A stretch of 64,000 nt of DNA, from positions 1-64,000 of the forward strand of contig JAQGOG010000119.1 in NCBI GenBank assembly GCA_028293765.1, in the 5' to 3' direction. The notes below the pieces were generated by a model, which searched no databases, was not told the DNA's origin, and saw only the letters and a list, made by a program, of their open reading frames with translations. This document shows, in pieces, positions 26,143 to 34,411 of the stretch; positions within the stretch are counted from its first letter, which is position 1; each line of letters starts with the position of its first letter. The stretch comes from Gammaproteobacteria bacterium (lineage in GTDB: Bacteria; Pseudomonadota; Gammaproteobacteria; Steroidobacterales; Steroidobacteraceae). The position numbers and the translations under genes are program-made.

Positions 26143-26645
26143 CGAAGCGCTCCTGTCGTATCGGCGAGCATTGCCTGCAGGGCCTCGCGGCCACGCGCGA
26201 GGCGGCTCGTCAGTGTCCCGATCGGCACGGCCATGATTTCGGCAGCCTCCTTGTAAGAAAGACCCTCGACGAGCACGAGACCGACGGCTATCCGTTGCTC
26301 GTCAGGCAGCCGTGTCATCGCATCCTGCACGGACAGGATGTCGGCATGGGTCTCGCTCGACGCCTCCCCGACGTTCTCCCCCAAAGCCTCCGGCGCAAAT
26401 ATGCGATCGCGTCTCCCGCGCGTGCGAATCTCGTCGAGCCACGCATTACGCAAGATGCCGAACATCCAGCTCGACAGCCGGGAGTCCGGCCGGAGTTGCT
26501 CGGACCGCGCCAGCGCGCGCTCGATGGCGATCTGCACCAGATCGTCGGCATCGTGGGGGTTGCGAGCCAGGGTGCGGGCAAAACGCCGCAATCGCGGCAG
26601 CAGGCCCACGATCTCCTCTCGAAGCTCCTCAAGCGGTGCGTGCAT
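26139..26645 (-). CDS. ECF-type RNA polymerase sigma factor
   Basis: 168 residues. Region 2 is visible as LRRFARTLARNPHDADDLVQ, and SRLSSWMFGILRNAWLDEIR is the core-binding and -10 recognition part. Region 4 is MTRLPDEQRIAVGLVLVEG with the HTH YKEAAEIMAVPIGTLTSRLA. It directs transcription of a stress regulon and is controlled by the co-encoded anti-sigma factor. ATG 26645 is chosen (AGAGG upstream, homology begins there); the frame also opens at 26699. It is divergent from the S8 protease gene across only 71 bases. Confidence 0.9.
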   Translation of the reverse strand: MHAPLEELREEIVGLLPRLRRFARTLARNPHDADDLVQIAIERALARSEQLRPDSRLSSWMFGILRNAWLDEIRTRGRRDRIFAPEALGENVGEASSETHADILSVQDAMTRLPDEQRIAVGLVLVEGLSYKEAAEIMAVPIGTLTSRLARGREALQAMLADTTGALR

Positions 26646-26659
26646 GCCTCTATATCTAT

Positions 26660-26685
26660 GACGGTGAAGGCGGCCATTTTCTTCC
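26660..26685 (-). promoter_or_regulatory. Putative autoregulatory ECF promoter
   Basis: The minus strand reads GGAAG, 17 bases, CGTC, close to the ECF-sigma consensus, just upstream of the sigma gene. It would leave a leader of under 10 bases before the chosen ATG, which is short, so this is tentative. ECF sigma genes commonly autoregulate. Confidence 0.25.
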
Positions 26686-26716
26686 ATGGCCGGCAACATT
26701 CAACTAGTGTGCGCGC

Positions 26717-28114
26717 ATGGTGGCGAAGTTTTTGGTGGCAATATTGCCGCTCATGCTGGCACAGGCGGCCCAAGCGCAGGTTGCGGTTCCGTCCGTGCGA
26801 GCCCCTGGGCTTCCTGGGAGCGGCCTGCCCCCGATCGGGCTGCCGGGGTCCGGCCTGGCGGTGAATGCGGACCGGGCGCTGCGTGCGCTCGGCGGCGACC
26901 TGGATCCACGACGGCTGCAGGATCTGCGGCAGCTGCGCGTCCTGGAGCTGATTCGCAGTCATCCGAAAGTCATCGAGGCTGACCCGAACGGTGCGCCAAT
27001 TCTGCGTAGTGAGGTGCTCGCGTTCTCGCCGTCCGATGCGCTCTTGGAGAAGGTGCGCGCGGCCGGCTTTTCAGTGCTGAGAGAACGCGCACTCGAGGGG
27101 CTCGAGGCGCGCATCGTCGTTCTGAAGGCGCCGGACGGCATGTCTACTCGGCGTGCTTTGAAGCAGCTGAAGGCGTTGGACCCTGAGGGAGTATACGACT
27201 TCAATCACGTGTATACGGATAGCGGGCTGATATCCAATTCGACAATCGCCGCATACACAGGCGGGGCGAACGCAGGCCACGATGCGAATGCGGGCGCTGG
27301 CGTAACGGTTGGCGTTAATGCGAGTTCGGGCGTGGGGGCGAGTCCCACGGCGAGCGTTGGGCTCGTCGACGGCGGTGTTGACACCACGCATCCTGTGTTT
27401 CGAGACATCGTTATCCATCAACATGGCTGCGGGGGCTCGCCGACCCCGGCGGCGCACGGAACGGCTGTGGCCTCTCTCATGATTGGGCGTTCGCCGCGAT
27501 TTCATGGCGCGGCGCCGGGGTCCGAGCTGTACGCGGCCGATGTGTATTGCGGCCTTCCAACCGGCGGGGCAGTGGATGCTGTTGCTGACGCGTTGGCGTG
27601 GCTTGTTCGAGAGCATGTTCCTGTAATAAATGTGAGCCTCGTCGGGCCGCCGAACGTGATGCTGGAGAATGTTGTTCGCATGGTGATCGCGCGCGGGCAT
27701 GTAATGGTCGCTGCCGTCGGAAACGACGGGCCTGCGGCTCCGCCTCTCTACCCGGCGTCTTATCCCGACGTAGTGGGCGTCACTGCCGTGGATGCGCGCC
27801 AACGCGCATTGATTGAAGCCGGACGGGGGCGGCAGGTGAAGTTTGCGGCGCCTGGCGCCGACATGGCGGCGGCGAACCCGTCCCAGACTTTCGTAAGTGT
27901 TCGCGGCACCTCCTTCGCCTCTCCGATCGTCGCCGGTCTGCTCGCGGAGCAACTGCATGAGCCTAACAAGGCGGCGGCAGAGCAAGTCGTAGCCGACCTC
28001 GCACGGCGCGCCCTCGACCTTGGCGCGCCGGGACCCGACCCGATCTATGGGTTCGGGCTGGTCGGCGGCGATCTCCGGCCTGAGATCGCTCTGGTTGGCA
28101 GGGCGACGAATTAG
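26717..28114 (+). CDS. Secreted S8 (subtilisin-family) serine peptidase
   Basis: 465 residues. A signal peptide (LVAILPLMLAQAAQAQ) is followed by a linker and a propeptide-like region (about 60-170, with LEARIVVLKAPDGMSTRRAL), then the catalytic domain. The triad is complete: Asp218 in GLVDGGVD, His248 in AAHGTAVASL and Ser399 in RGTSFASPIVAGLL, with the oxyanion Asn in VAAVGNDGPA. It is probably exported and active in the periplasm or outside. It is divergent from the ECF sigma operon and upstream of a secreted repeat protein. Two long exported proteins beside a sigma/anti-sigma pair suggest a shared regulon (inference). Confidence 0.88.
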   Translation: MVAKFLVAILPLMLAQAAQAQVAVPSVRAPGLPGSGLPPIGLPGSGLAVNADRALRALGGDLDPRRLQDLRQLRVLELIRSHPKVIEADPNGAPILRSEVLAFSPSDALLEKVRAAGFSVLRERALEGLEARIVVLKAPDGMSTRRALKQLKALDPEGVYDFNHVYTDSGLISNSTIAAYTGGANAGHDANAGAGVTVGVNASSGVGASPTASVGLVDGGVDTTHPVFRDIVIHQHGCGGSPTPAAHGTAVASLMIGRSPRFHGAAPGSELYAADVYCGLPTGGAVDAVADALAWLVREHVPVINVSLVGPPNVMLENVVRMVIARGHVMVAAVGNDGPAAPPLYPASYPDVVGVTAVDARQRALIEAGRGRQVKFAAPGADMAAANPSQTFVSVRGTSFASPIVAGLLAEQLHEPNKAAAEQVVADLARRALDLGAPGPDPIYGFGLVGGDLRPEIALVGRATN

Positions 28115-28367
28115 TGCACCATCCCGGTCGGTCGCCTCCCGGCAGATCCTGAGCCGGCCGCAGCCGATCTGTTTTGGCTGGCGCGCGGTCGGGCGCAGAC
28201 GCAGGCGTGCCGAAGGCGGGTACCGGAGGCGCGAGGCGCAGCGCGCAACCCGCGGGGAAGAATAAGTAAAATGGCGTTTATTTTTCGCGGGATGGAAGAT
28301 TCCGGGCTGACGGGTCGTAGTTCCCTTTGAAGGTCGCGGATGGGCCGCGGCATGTGGGAGCAGGTCC

Positions 28368-29468
28368 ATGAAGACGAATCATCTTTTCGCGAGTGCCGCC
28401 GTCATCGCTTTGTTTACTTGCACCGCGCCGGCGCAGGCGCAGGTCTTGGGTGGCCGTGCCGGCGGTGGGCTTGGCGGCTCGCTCGGTGGAGGAATTGGAG
28501 GCCTGGGCGGCGCCATGGATGGGGGCATGAACGGCGCTATGAACGGATCTTTCGGGCGGGACGTGGGCGGCCTCGGGCGCATTGATCACACCGCTTCGGC
28601 GGCGGCGAGCAGGGCCACGCAGGGTGCGGGCAAGATCGAGAAGACCGCGAAGAAGGATGGCAAGAGCGTTGGCGATGCCGCGAGTGGCGCGGCGAACTCA
28701 TCTGTGTCATCGGCGTCGTCAGTTGCCGCTAAAACGGAGGACAAGGCCAAGTCCGGTGCGGCGGACGCGCGCGGGTTAAGCCCGACGGGGGCTAGCAGCG
28801 AGGCTTTGTCGACCATCGGTGCTGCAAACGCCGCAACGTCCCTGGGTAAATCAGCGAATGGAAGCGGGGCGATCGAGAGTGGCAGCGCGGGAAGTGCCAC
28901 TGCGTCGAAAGCGCGCGAGGCGAACGCGGACGGCGCGTTGAATGGTGCGATTTCCGGGAGCGGCGCCGGTGATACCGCTGCGTCGAAGAGCCGTGAGGCG
29001 AACGCGGGCAGTGCGCTGAGTGGTGCGATTTCCGGCAGCGGCGCCGGTGATACCGCTGCGTCGACGAGCCGCGAGGCAAACGCGGGCAGGGCGTTGAGCG
29101 GTGGGATCTCTGGTCAGAGCGCCGGTGATGCGACTGCGTCGAAGAGCCGTGAGGCTGACTCGGGTGGTGTGCTGAATGGTGCGACCGCCGGCAGCGGCAT
29201 GGGTGGAGCGAGCGCCTCGAAGGGGCGGGGGGCTGGCTCGGGCGGTCCGCTGTATGGCACGTTCGGTGGCGGTTCGACTGCCAGCGGTTCCTCGGCTAAC
29301 ACGGCTGCTCCGGCGTCGGGTCGGACATCGAGGCAGGGTAACTCGTCCGTGAGTGGTAGCGGTGGGGTTTCCGGGCAGGCTTCCAATACATCGGGTGGGC
29401 GCGCTGCTGCCAACAGTTCGACCTCGGTGGAAGGCAGCGGATCGATGAGCGCGTCGGCGTCTCGCTAA
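28368..29468 (+). CDS. Secreted Gly/Ser/Ala-rich repeat protein
   Basis: 366 residues. A signal peptide (about residues 1-25, ending AQAQ) is followed by a Gly-rich stretch (GGRAGGGLGGSLGGGIGG), then Ala/Lys/Ser sequence, then about five tandem units of 26 residues of the form ASKSREANAGSALSGAISGS, which decay towards the C-terminus. The tail is Ser/Gly/Ala-only. No enzyme domain. It could be a surface or matrix structural protein, or the substrate of the S8 protease encoded just upstream. GGAGCAGGTCC precedes the ATG. No family recognised. Confidence 0.68.
   Translation: MKTNHLFASAAVIALFTCTAPAQAQVLGGRAGGGLGGSLGGGIGGLGGAMDGGMNGAMNGSFGRDVGGLGRIDHTASAAASRATQGAGKIEKTAKKDGKSVGDAASGAANSSVSSASSVAAKTEDKAKSGAADARGLSPTGASSEALSTIGAANAATSLGKSANGSGAIESGSAGSATASKAREANADGALNGAISGSGAGDTAASKSREANAGSALSGAISGSGAGDTAASTSREANAGRALSGGISGQSAGDATASKSREADSGGVLNGATAGSGMGGASASKGRGAGSGGPLYGTFGGGSTASGSSANTAAPASGRTSRQGNSSVSGSGGVSGQASNTSGGRAAANSSTSVEGSGSMSASASR
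28896..29285 (+). repeat. Five in-frame 78-bp tandem repeats
   Basis: The period is exactly 78 bases (26 codons): the ACT/ACC-GCT/GCG-TCG boundary recurs at 28896 and 28974 and onward. Units 2 and 3 are the most alike; units 4 and 5 diverge but keep length. Because the repeats are coding, copy-number change would alter protein length without a frameshift. Confidence 0.75.
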
Positions 29469-29492
29469 ATCACCTGCGAAATTAGCTTATCG

Positions 29493-29532
29493 AGGCGGCG
29501 GGACCCTGAAGTCCCGCCGCCTGATGCATTTT
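29493..29532 (+). terminator. Rho-independent terminator after the repeat-protein gene
   Basis: A 12-bp perfect stem (AGGCGGCGGGAC / GTCCCGCCGCCT) with a 6-base loop is followed by GATGCATTTT. It lies 24 bases past the stop codon, in the gap to the convergent beta-helix protein gene. Confidence 0.6.
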
Positions 29533-29569
29533 GAGCGTGAGGCGCGAGCGCGGCTTGGCATCACCAGAG

Positions 29570-30232
29570 TTACGGCGGCGGATTGTTGCCGGAGAATTTG
29601 ACCGCCGTGGCTCCTTCGACCAGTCCGATCGTGGCGTGATCGCTCACATACAAGGCCACTTTACGTTCGAATCGCAGCTTGCCTTTTACCACTGTCCCCG
29701 GCCCGATCACCACACGCGGGATCTCCTGAAAGCCGAAATGAAACCAGCTCGAATCCTTCTGCATGGTGACGTTTCCATCGATGTGGGCATTCGGGCCGAG
29801 GGTGATGCCGCCGGTCGTCGTGTCGATCGAACCGCCCACGTGGGCGGCCGCGACGTGTATGCCGCCGTTGACGTTACCCAGGTCACCTTTAACGTCGGCC
29901 CCGTTGTCGACGTTAAGTGAGCCGTTCACCGAATGGACTTGTCCCGTCACACGCGCCGCATCATGTACATGGACGGATCCATTGACAGTGATCAATTCGG
30001 CGGCAGTGGCACCCCGCTCCAGATTGACGCTGCCATTCACAGTGTTGGTGTGGCCAACGACCGCATTTTCGCCGATGCGGACGGAGCCGTTTACTGTGGA
30101 TACCTCCCCGGCATGCTGGCCGGGAGCGATGTCGACCGAGCCCACGACCTTCGAGGTCCCCGCGTCGTCCGCCAACGCCATGCTCCATGCCGTGCTCGAG
30201 GCCAGAGTGGCTACGATGAGTTGCCGAATCAT
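29570..30232 (-). CDS. Secreted beta-helix repeat protein (bactofilin/polymer-forming-like repeats)
   Basis: 220 residues. A signal peptide (IRQLIVATLASSTAWSMALA) is followed by a series of short repeats of about 19-20 residues, each containing TVNGSV or a variant (STVNGSVRIGENAVVG, NTVNGSVNLERGATAA, ITVNGSVHVHDAARVTG), which predicts a right-handed beta-helix like bactofilins. Bactofilins are cytosolic, whereas this one has an export signal, so it would be a periplasmic or surface relative. The last quarter (WFHFGFQEIPRVVIGPGTVV) also carries the repeat. Start chosen at the signal-peptide Met; the frame extends upstream without similarity. It is divergent from the ROK-family kinase gene. Confidence 0.72.
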   Translation of the reverse strand: MIRQLIVATLASSTAWSMALADDAGTSKVVGSVDIAPGQHAGEVSTVNGSVRIGENAVVGHTNTVNGSVNLERGATAAELITVNGSVHVHDAARVTGQVHSVNGSLNVDNGADVKGDLGNVNGGIHVAAAHVGGSIDTTTGGITLGPNAHIDGNVTMQKDSSWFHFGFQEIPRVVIGPGTVVKGKLRFERKVALYVSDHATIGLVEGATAVKFSGNNPPP

Positions 30233-30342
30233 GCGATGCGCTCCCTTTCCTTTGTCCGGTTGATTTTGCTTTGGATGCCGTCGGCGGCTGCAGCGTTTAT
30301 ATCCCAATGGCCAAAGACGCTGATCCCGGTGAGAATCCGCGC

Positions 30343-31086
30343 ATGCGAGCAAAAAAGAAAGCGCCCCGGCGGATCCTCGTCATCGACGTCGGCGGCTCGC
30401 ACGTGAAATTGCGTGTCGGTAACCGTGGGAAGACTCAGAAATTCGTCTCCGGGCCGAAAATGTCCGCCGCGGACATGGTGAAGGCGGTCCGCAAGCTCAC
30501 CGCAGGGGTAAAATACGACGCCGTTTCCATCGGTTACCCCGGCCTCGTCATCCGCGGCAGGATCGCCGCCGATCCGTTCAACCTCGGGCACAGCTGGCTC
30601 GGGTTCGACTTCGAGGCCGCCTTCGGCAAGCCCGCGCGGGTCATCAACGACGCGGCGATGCAGGCGCTAGGGAGTTACACCGGGGGCCGCATGTTGTTCC
30701 TCGGCCTGGGGACCGGCCTGGGCGCGACGCTCATACTCGACGGAACCATCGAGCCGATGGAGCTCGGACACATGCCGTACAAGCATGGGCGCTCTTACGA
30801 GGATTATGTTGGCGCGCACGGGCTCGAGCGGCTTGGTGCAAAGAAGTGGCGCAAGGTCGTGAACGAAGTCATCGAGCAGTTCAAGACCGCGTTCGAGGTC
30901 GATTACGTCGTCCTGGGTGGCGGCAACGCCGAGCGGCTGAAAACGATACCCAAGGATGTGTGCCTGGGCGACAACAGCAATGCGATGACCGGTGGTCAGT
31001 TGCTTTGGCAGCAGAGCGACGGCCCGCTGGTGCTGAGCTCCGAGTCCCGCTCTCGACGCCCCCGAGCCGGCGCGAGAAAAAAATGA
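30343..31086 (+). CDS. ROK-family kinase, polyphosphate-glucokinase-like
   Basis: 247 residues from ATG 30343 (GGTGAG upstream); ATG 30307 is an alternative. The ROK/ASKHA phosphate motif is RILVIDVGGSHVKLRVG, then SIGYPGLVIRGRIAADP, the catalytic Asp in RVINDAAMQALG, and LGLGTGLGATLILDG. The length and motif set match single-domain polyphosphate/ATP glucokinases (Ppgk). It would phosphorylate glucose or a related sugar. It lacks the long zinc-binding HxCxxxxCxCxxxC ROK signature, as Ppgk proteins do. The C-terminus is basic. Exact phosphoryl donor cannot be decided by eye. Confidence 0.8.
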   Translation: MRAKKKAPRRILVIDVGGSHVKLRVGNRGKTQKFVSGPKMSAADMVKAVRKLTAGVKYDAVSIGYPGLVIRGRIAADPFNLGHSWLGFDFEAAFGKPARVINDAAMQALGSYTGGRMLFLGLGTGLGATLILDGTIEPMELGHMPYKHGRSYEDYVGAHGLERLGAKKWRKVVNEVIEQFKTAFEVDYVVLGGGNAERLKTIPKDVCLGDNSNAMTGGQLLWQQSDGPLVLSSESRSRRPRAGARKK

Positions 31087-31196
31087 ATTTCGGCCCTTCG
31101 AAAGTGGCGGTCAAGGGATCGGGGGGATTTCCGCGTCGCGACCTGATCGCGCGGAAAGAGCTTGCAGGCTGTCCTCAAGACTGACAGCCTTCCCGC

Positions 31197-31970
31197 ATGC
31201 CGTTCACCCTCGCCCACCCGGCAGCCGTTCTGCCGCTGCGGCGGTTCAGATATCTGCAGACGGTTCCGCTCATCGTCGGCAGCATTACGCCCGACCTGCC
31301 GTATTTCGTGCCGGCGCGGTTCGGCCGCTTGATGGCCGATACCCATATGCTCTACGGCTCGTTCGTGTACGACGTTCCGATCGGATTGGCGGTGATTCTG
31401 TTTGGATTCCTGCTGCGGCGGCCGTTGACGGTTCTGCTGAGCGTTCGCGCCCGAGCGCTGTGTCTTCGGGCCATGGAACGCTTCAGGGACCGGCCGTTGT
31501 CGTGGGCGCTTGCTCCGATCGGGATTCTCATCGGGACCTGGACGCACATCATCTGGGACTCGTTCACGCACGAGACAGGCTGGATGGTGAGGCGCGTCTC
31601 TGCGCTCAGCGCACCGATCACCATCGGCTGGTATACCGGTACGCTCTGCCACGTCCTGCAATACGTGAGCTCGGTAGCCGGCCTCGTAGTGCTCATTACC
31701 TGGTATCGGCGTTTGCCGGCGCCGGTGATCGGGCCGGCGGATGCCGGCACGATTCATTCATCCGCCCGCTGGATGCTGCTGCTGGTGTCCGGCGTCGCAG
31801 CTCTCATGGGCGGATTTCAGGCGCTGCAGGCTGCACTGCATTCGCAGACGAACTACCGGATCATCTACCTGCTGCTCACTCGGAGCATCGCCTGGTTCGC
31901 TGTGCTGTACCTGCTCGCCGGCGTGCTCTTGATGTTGACTCGCAAAGCGGAGCCCCTGACCCAGGCCTGA
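31197..31970 (+). CDS. DUF4184 family membrane protein
   Basis: 257 residues with about six hydrophobic segments. It starts with the DUF4184 hallmark MPFTLAHPAAVLPLRR, then IVGSITPDLPYFV, and contains GTWTHIIWDSFTHETGW, whose His and Asp residues resemble a metal site (as in YdjM/S2P-type membrane hydrolases). Function unknown. It lies tail-to-tail with the DUF4337 gene, five bases apart. Confidence 0.82.
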   Translation: MPFTLAHPAAVLPLRRFRYLQTVPLIVGSITPDLPYFVPARFGRLMADTHMLYGSFVYDVPIGLAVILFGFLLRRPLTVLLSVRARALCLRAMERFRDRPLSWALAPIGILIGTWTHIIWDSFTHETGWMVRRVSALSAPITIGWYTGTLCHVLQYVSSVAGLVVLITWYRRLPAPVIGPADAGTIHSSARWMLLLVSGVAALMGGFQALQAALHSQTNYRIIYLLLTRSIAWFAVLYLLAGVLLMLTRKAEPLTQA

Positions 31971-31975
31971 GCGCG

Positions 31976-32503
31976 TTATGCCAGGAAGCCCGCGATGCCG
32001 AACGCGACCCCGATGACGGCCGCGATGCCGCCGAAAGTCGGAAAGAAGCGGCGCTTCGATAAGAAGTACAGGGACGACAACACCAGGCCGAGCTCGAGGA
32101 AACCCTCGCCCATGTCCAGCCACAGGGCGCGCCGCTCCTGGTGCAGGGTCTCGTTCTCCTTGGCTTGCGCTTCCTTTTGAATATCGTCGGCGTCGTGGGC
32201 GTAGCGGTCGTGGTCCTTACCGAATTTCTCTACGAGGCCCTGGACTCGCGAGGGATCGCTCGCAAGCGCGCTAGCCAGGCTCGAGCCGACCTCAACGAGG
32301 TGCTCACGCAGCTTCTTTGCCTGGTAAAACGCCCATTGGTCGTTCGCTTCGGTGCGGACGATTACGGCGGCGGTGTGCGCGCGATGTGACGCGATGGTCA
32401 CCACGGCCAGGATGATACCGATTATGCCCACCGCCACGCCTACGCGACGCCCGAAACTGTCATCGGGGTGCCCGTGGCCGGTATGAATCTCGACTTCCGC
32501 CAT
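31976..32503 (-). CDS. DUF4337 family membrane protein
   Basis: 175 residues. An N-terminal membrane helix (VGVAVGIIGIILAVVTIAS) is followed by the family signature EANDQWAFYQAKKLREHL, a helical charged middle region, and a C-terminal hairpin of two helices (LELGLVLSSLYFLSKRRFFP, FGGIAAVIGVAFGIAGFLA). This matches DUF4337, of unknown function. AGGAG six bases before the ATG fixes the start. It is convergent with the DUF4184 gene. Confidence 0.82.
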   Translation of the reverse strand: MAEVEIHTGHGHPDDSFGRRVGVAVGIIGIILAVVTIASHRAHTAAVIVRTEANDQWAFYQAKKLREHLVEVGSSLASALASDPSRVQGLVEKFGKDHDRYAHDADDIQKEAQAKENETLHQERRALWLDMGEGFLELGLVLSSLYFLSKRRFFPTFGGIAAVIGVAFGIAGFLA

Positions 32504-32933
32504 CAAATTCTCCTACTGGGCCTTCCGCCCGCGCCGATCCGGTTAGCGCCTTCTCGAGGCGCTCAAGCTCAAGGCGCGCGATCTTACGAGATTGGAGACA
32601 ACGTGGGTACATCGTCCGGTGACCGCGTGACCGGCGTCTACGTGGGAGTGATATGGAATATCCGCTCGGCGTTTCTGCGGAAGAGTTTCCGCCGGTAATC
32701 CCCCTCGATCCGTTTCTTGGACTTCTGTAAGTGCACACGTAGGCTCATCGTAGTGGGCGGCGCCATTCGGTGGAACCGGGTGGGCGACCGCACATTGAGC
32801 TGAGTCTGACATCGTGCCGGTCGCAGCTGGCGGGCCGTACCTGGTCCGGCCGCGCTTAGTCGTCACAGCTGGCCGGGCGCACCTAGCCGGCCGCACCTAG
32901 CCGGCCGCCCCAACCTTCTAGCATCGAGGCACT
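32504..32933. other. 430-base intergenic region with short GC-rich repeats
   Basis: Divergent gap between the DUF4337 gene and the oxidoreductase gene. No coding frame with protein-like composition is seen. The right end contains a run of degenerate, GC-rich units related to GCACCTAGCCGGCC, ending 27 bases before the oxidoreductase ATG. No riboswitch or RNA gene recognised. Confidence 0.45.
32879..32906 (+). repeat. Perfect 14-bp tandem duplication with degenerate flanking copies
   Basis: GCACCTAGCCGGCC occurs twice back to back. Upstream, related units such as GCAGCTGGCGGGCC and GTACCTGGTCCGGCC (from about 32823) suggest an older degenerate array. It lies in the leader/promoter region of the oxidoreductase gene. 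Confidence 0.6.
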
Positions 32934-33815
32934 ATGAACATCGGATTTATTGGTCTCGGAAACATGGGCGCCGCCATCGCCGGCAGGCTCCTCAAGGCCA
33001 ACCACACCCTGCACGTGTGGAATCGCTCACCAGCAGGCGCTCGCAAGCTCGGCGCGGAAGGGGCGCACGTCGTGGAGGCACCCGACGACGCATTCAAAGG
33101 TGACGCCGTATTCTCAATGCTCGCAGATGACAACGCGCTGAGTGCGGTCCTTCTCGATGGTGGAGTGCTCGATCGCGCATCCGGCGAATCGGTCCGCGTC
33201 CATGTCAACATGGCGACGGTTTCGGTCGCGTTCGCCGACGAGATGGCTGCCCGACATGCCGCGCGCGGCATAGCCTATGTTGCGGCGCCCGTGCTGGGTC
33301 GACCGGATGTGGCGGCGGCGGGGAAACTCAACATCGTCGCGGCTGGCCCCACGGCAGCCCTCGACTTCGTGCAGCCGCTGCTGGATGTCGTTGGACAGAA
33401 GACCTGGCGGTTCGGTGAGATTGCCTCGCGTGCCAACGTCGTCAAACTGTCGATGAACTTCATGCTGGCCGCGGCGATGGAATCGATGGGTGAAGCGGCC
33501 GCTCTCGCGACCGGTTACGACATCAAGGCAGGCGACATTCTCGAGTTGGCGAGCCAGACCCTGTTTCCAGGGCCCGTGTACCAGGGTTACGGGCGACTGA
33601 TCGCTGCAAGCGCCTTTGAGCCCGCGGGATTCAAGGCGCGACTCGGACTCAAGGACGTGCGTCTCGCGATTGCTGCGGCCGAGGCCGTCACGACGCCGAT
33701 GCCTCTCGCCAGTCAGATACGCGACACGATGCTCGAGGCGCTGACGCGCGGCGAGGGAGACAAGGAATTCGGCGTGGTGTTGGGCCGGGCCGCCATGCGT
33801 CGCGCCGGGCGGTGA
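32934..33815 (+). CDS. NAD(P)-dependent beta-hydroxyacid dehydrogenase family protein
   Basis: 293 residues. The N-terminal Rossmann motif is MNIGFIGLGNMGAAIAGRLL, followed by HVWNRSPAGARKLGAEG (the Asn-Arg after strand 2 fits NADP preference). The catalytic Lys is in the family motif ASRANVVKLSMNFM, and an all-helical C-terminal domain closes the protein. It belongs to the 3-hydroxyisobutyrate/tartronate-semialdehyde/glyoxylate reductase superfamily. The substrate cannot be fixed; the gene has no pathway neighbours. Confidence 0.88.
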   Translation: MNIGFIGLGNMGAAIAGRLLKANHTLHVWNRSPAGARKLGAEGAHVVEAPDDAFKGDAVFSMLADDNALSAVLLDGGVLDRASGESVRVHVNMATVSVAFADEMAARHAARGIAYVAAPVLGRPDVAAAGKLNIVAAGPTAALDFVQPLLDVVGQKTWRFGEIASRANVVKLSMNFMLAAAMESMGEAAALATGYDIKAGDILELASQTLFPGPVYQGYGRLIAASAFEPAGFKARLGLKDVRLAIAAAEAVTTPMPLASQIRDTMLEALTRGEGDKEFGVVLGRAAMRRAGR

Positions 33816-33990
33816 TCGCGCACGCGGACCCCCACTGCAGCGTCAATGACAGCGACATCGCCTGACCGAGGAGCTCGTTCCGTCGCTGCCGGAGTGACAG
33901 ACGGTGGCCCTGCCAGTCAGCGGATGAGGCACGGTCCACAACGACACCGAGGGCGGTGGCAGTGTAATAAAACTTTAATCTAGCACCCGG

Positions 33991-34388
33991 GTGGAGGTGT
34001 TGATCCGTTCACAGCCGCCGGCCGACCGCTCCGCGTACCCTTCACGTCAAATGAAAGAAGCGATTCAGGGGCTGGTCGCGGGAGAAGCGCTGTATACGCT
34101 TTTTCAGCCGATCATCGATGGCGCCACTCGGGAGCCGCTCGGATACGAAGCGTTGACGCGGGGTCCGGAGGGTAGCCCGCTCGAGTCGCCCGCCGCTCTG
34201 ATCGCCGCCGCCGCGAGCGCGGGCATTACCGTCCAGCTCGAACGCAAGTGCCTGGAATCCGCGTTGCGCAGTTTTCGCTCGCTGGGGTTCGAGGGCCGTT
34301 TGTTCCTGAACCTGCTGCCGCAAACGCTGCTCGACTGGCCGGAGCTGGCGCAAATGGCTCAGTGGGCAGTTCGTCAAGCACCAGATCG
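33991..34388 (+). pseudogene. 5' part of a frameshifted EAL-CBS-GGDEF gene (EAL N-terminal half)
   Basis: From GTG 33991 (or ATG 34051) the frame encodes the first half of an EAL domain: LYTLFQPIIDGATREPLGYEALTR with the EAL signature, and GRLFLNLLPQTLLDWPELA with the FxNxxP site. Similarity stops at about position 34350, and the rest of the EAL domain continues in the +1 frame (KWLSGQFVKHQIDPHDVVLE). Skipping one base near 34351 (GCG-C-AAATGG) restores one frame. The 5' frame stays open further, but that tail is Arg/Ser-rich out-of-frame translation. The cause is a real frameshift mutation, a sequencing error or, least likely, recoding. Confidence 0.8.
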
Positions 34389-34411
34389 ATCCACACGATG
34401 TCGTACTCGAG

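Noticed and set aside
31197-31970. DUF4184 protein as a site-2-type membrane protease
   Set aside because: The His and Asp residues in the THIIWDSFTHETG region are suggestive, but the HExxH and LDG motifs of site-2 proteases are absent.
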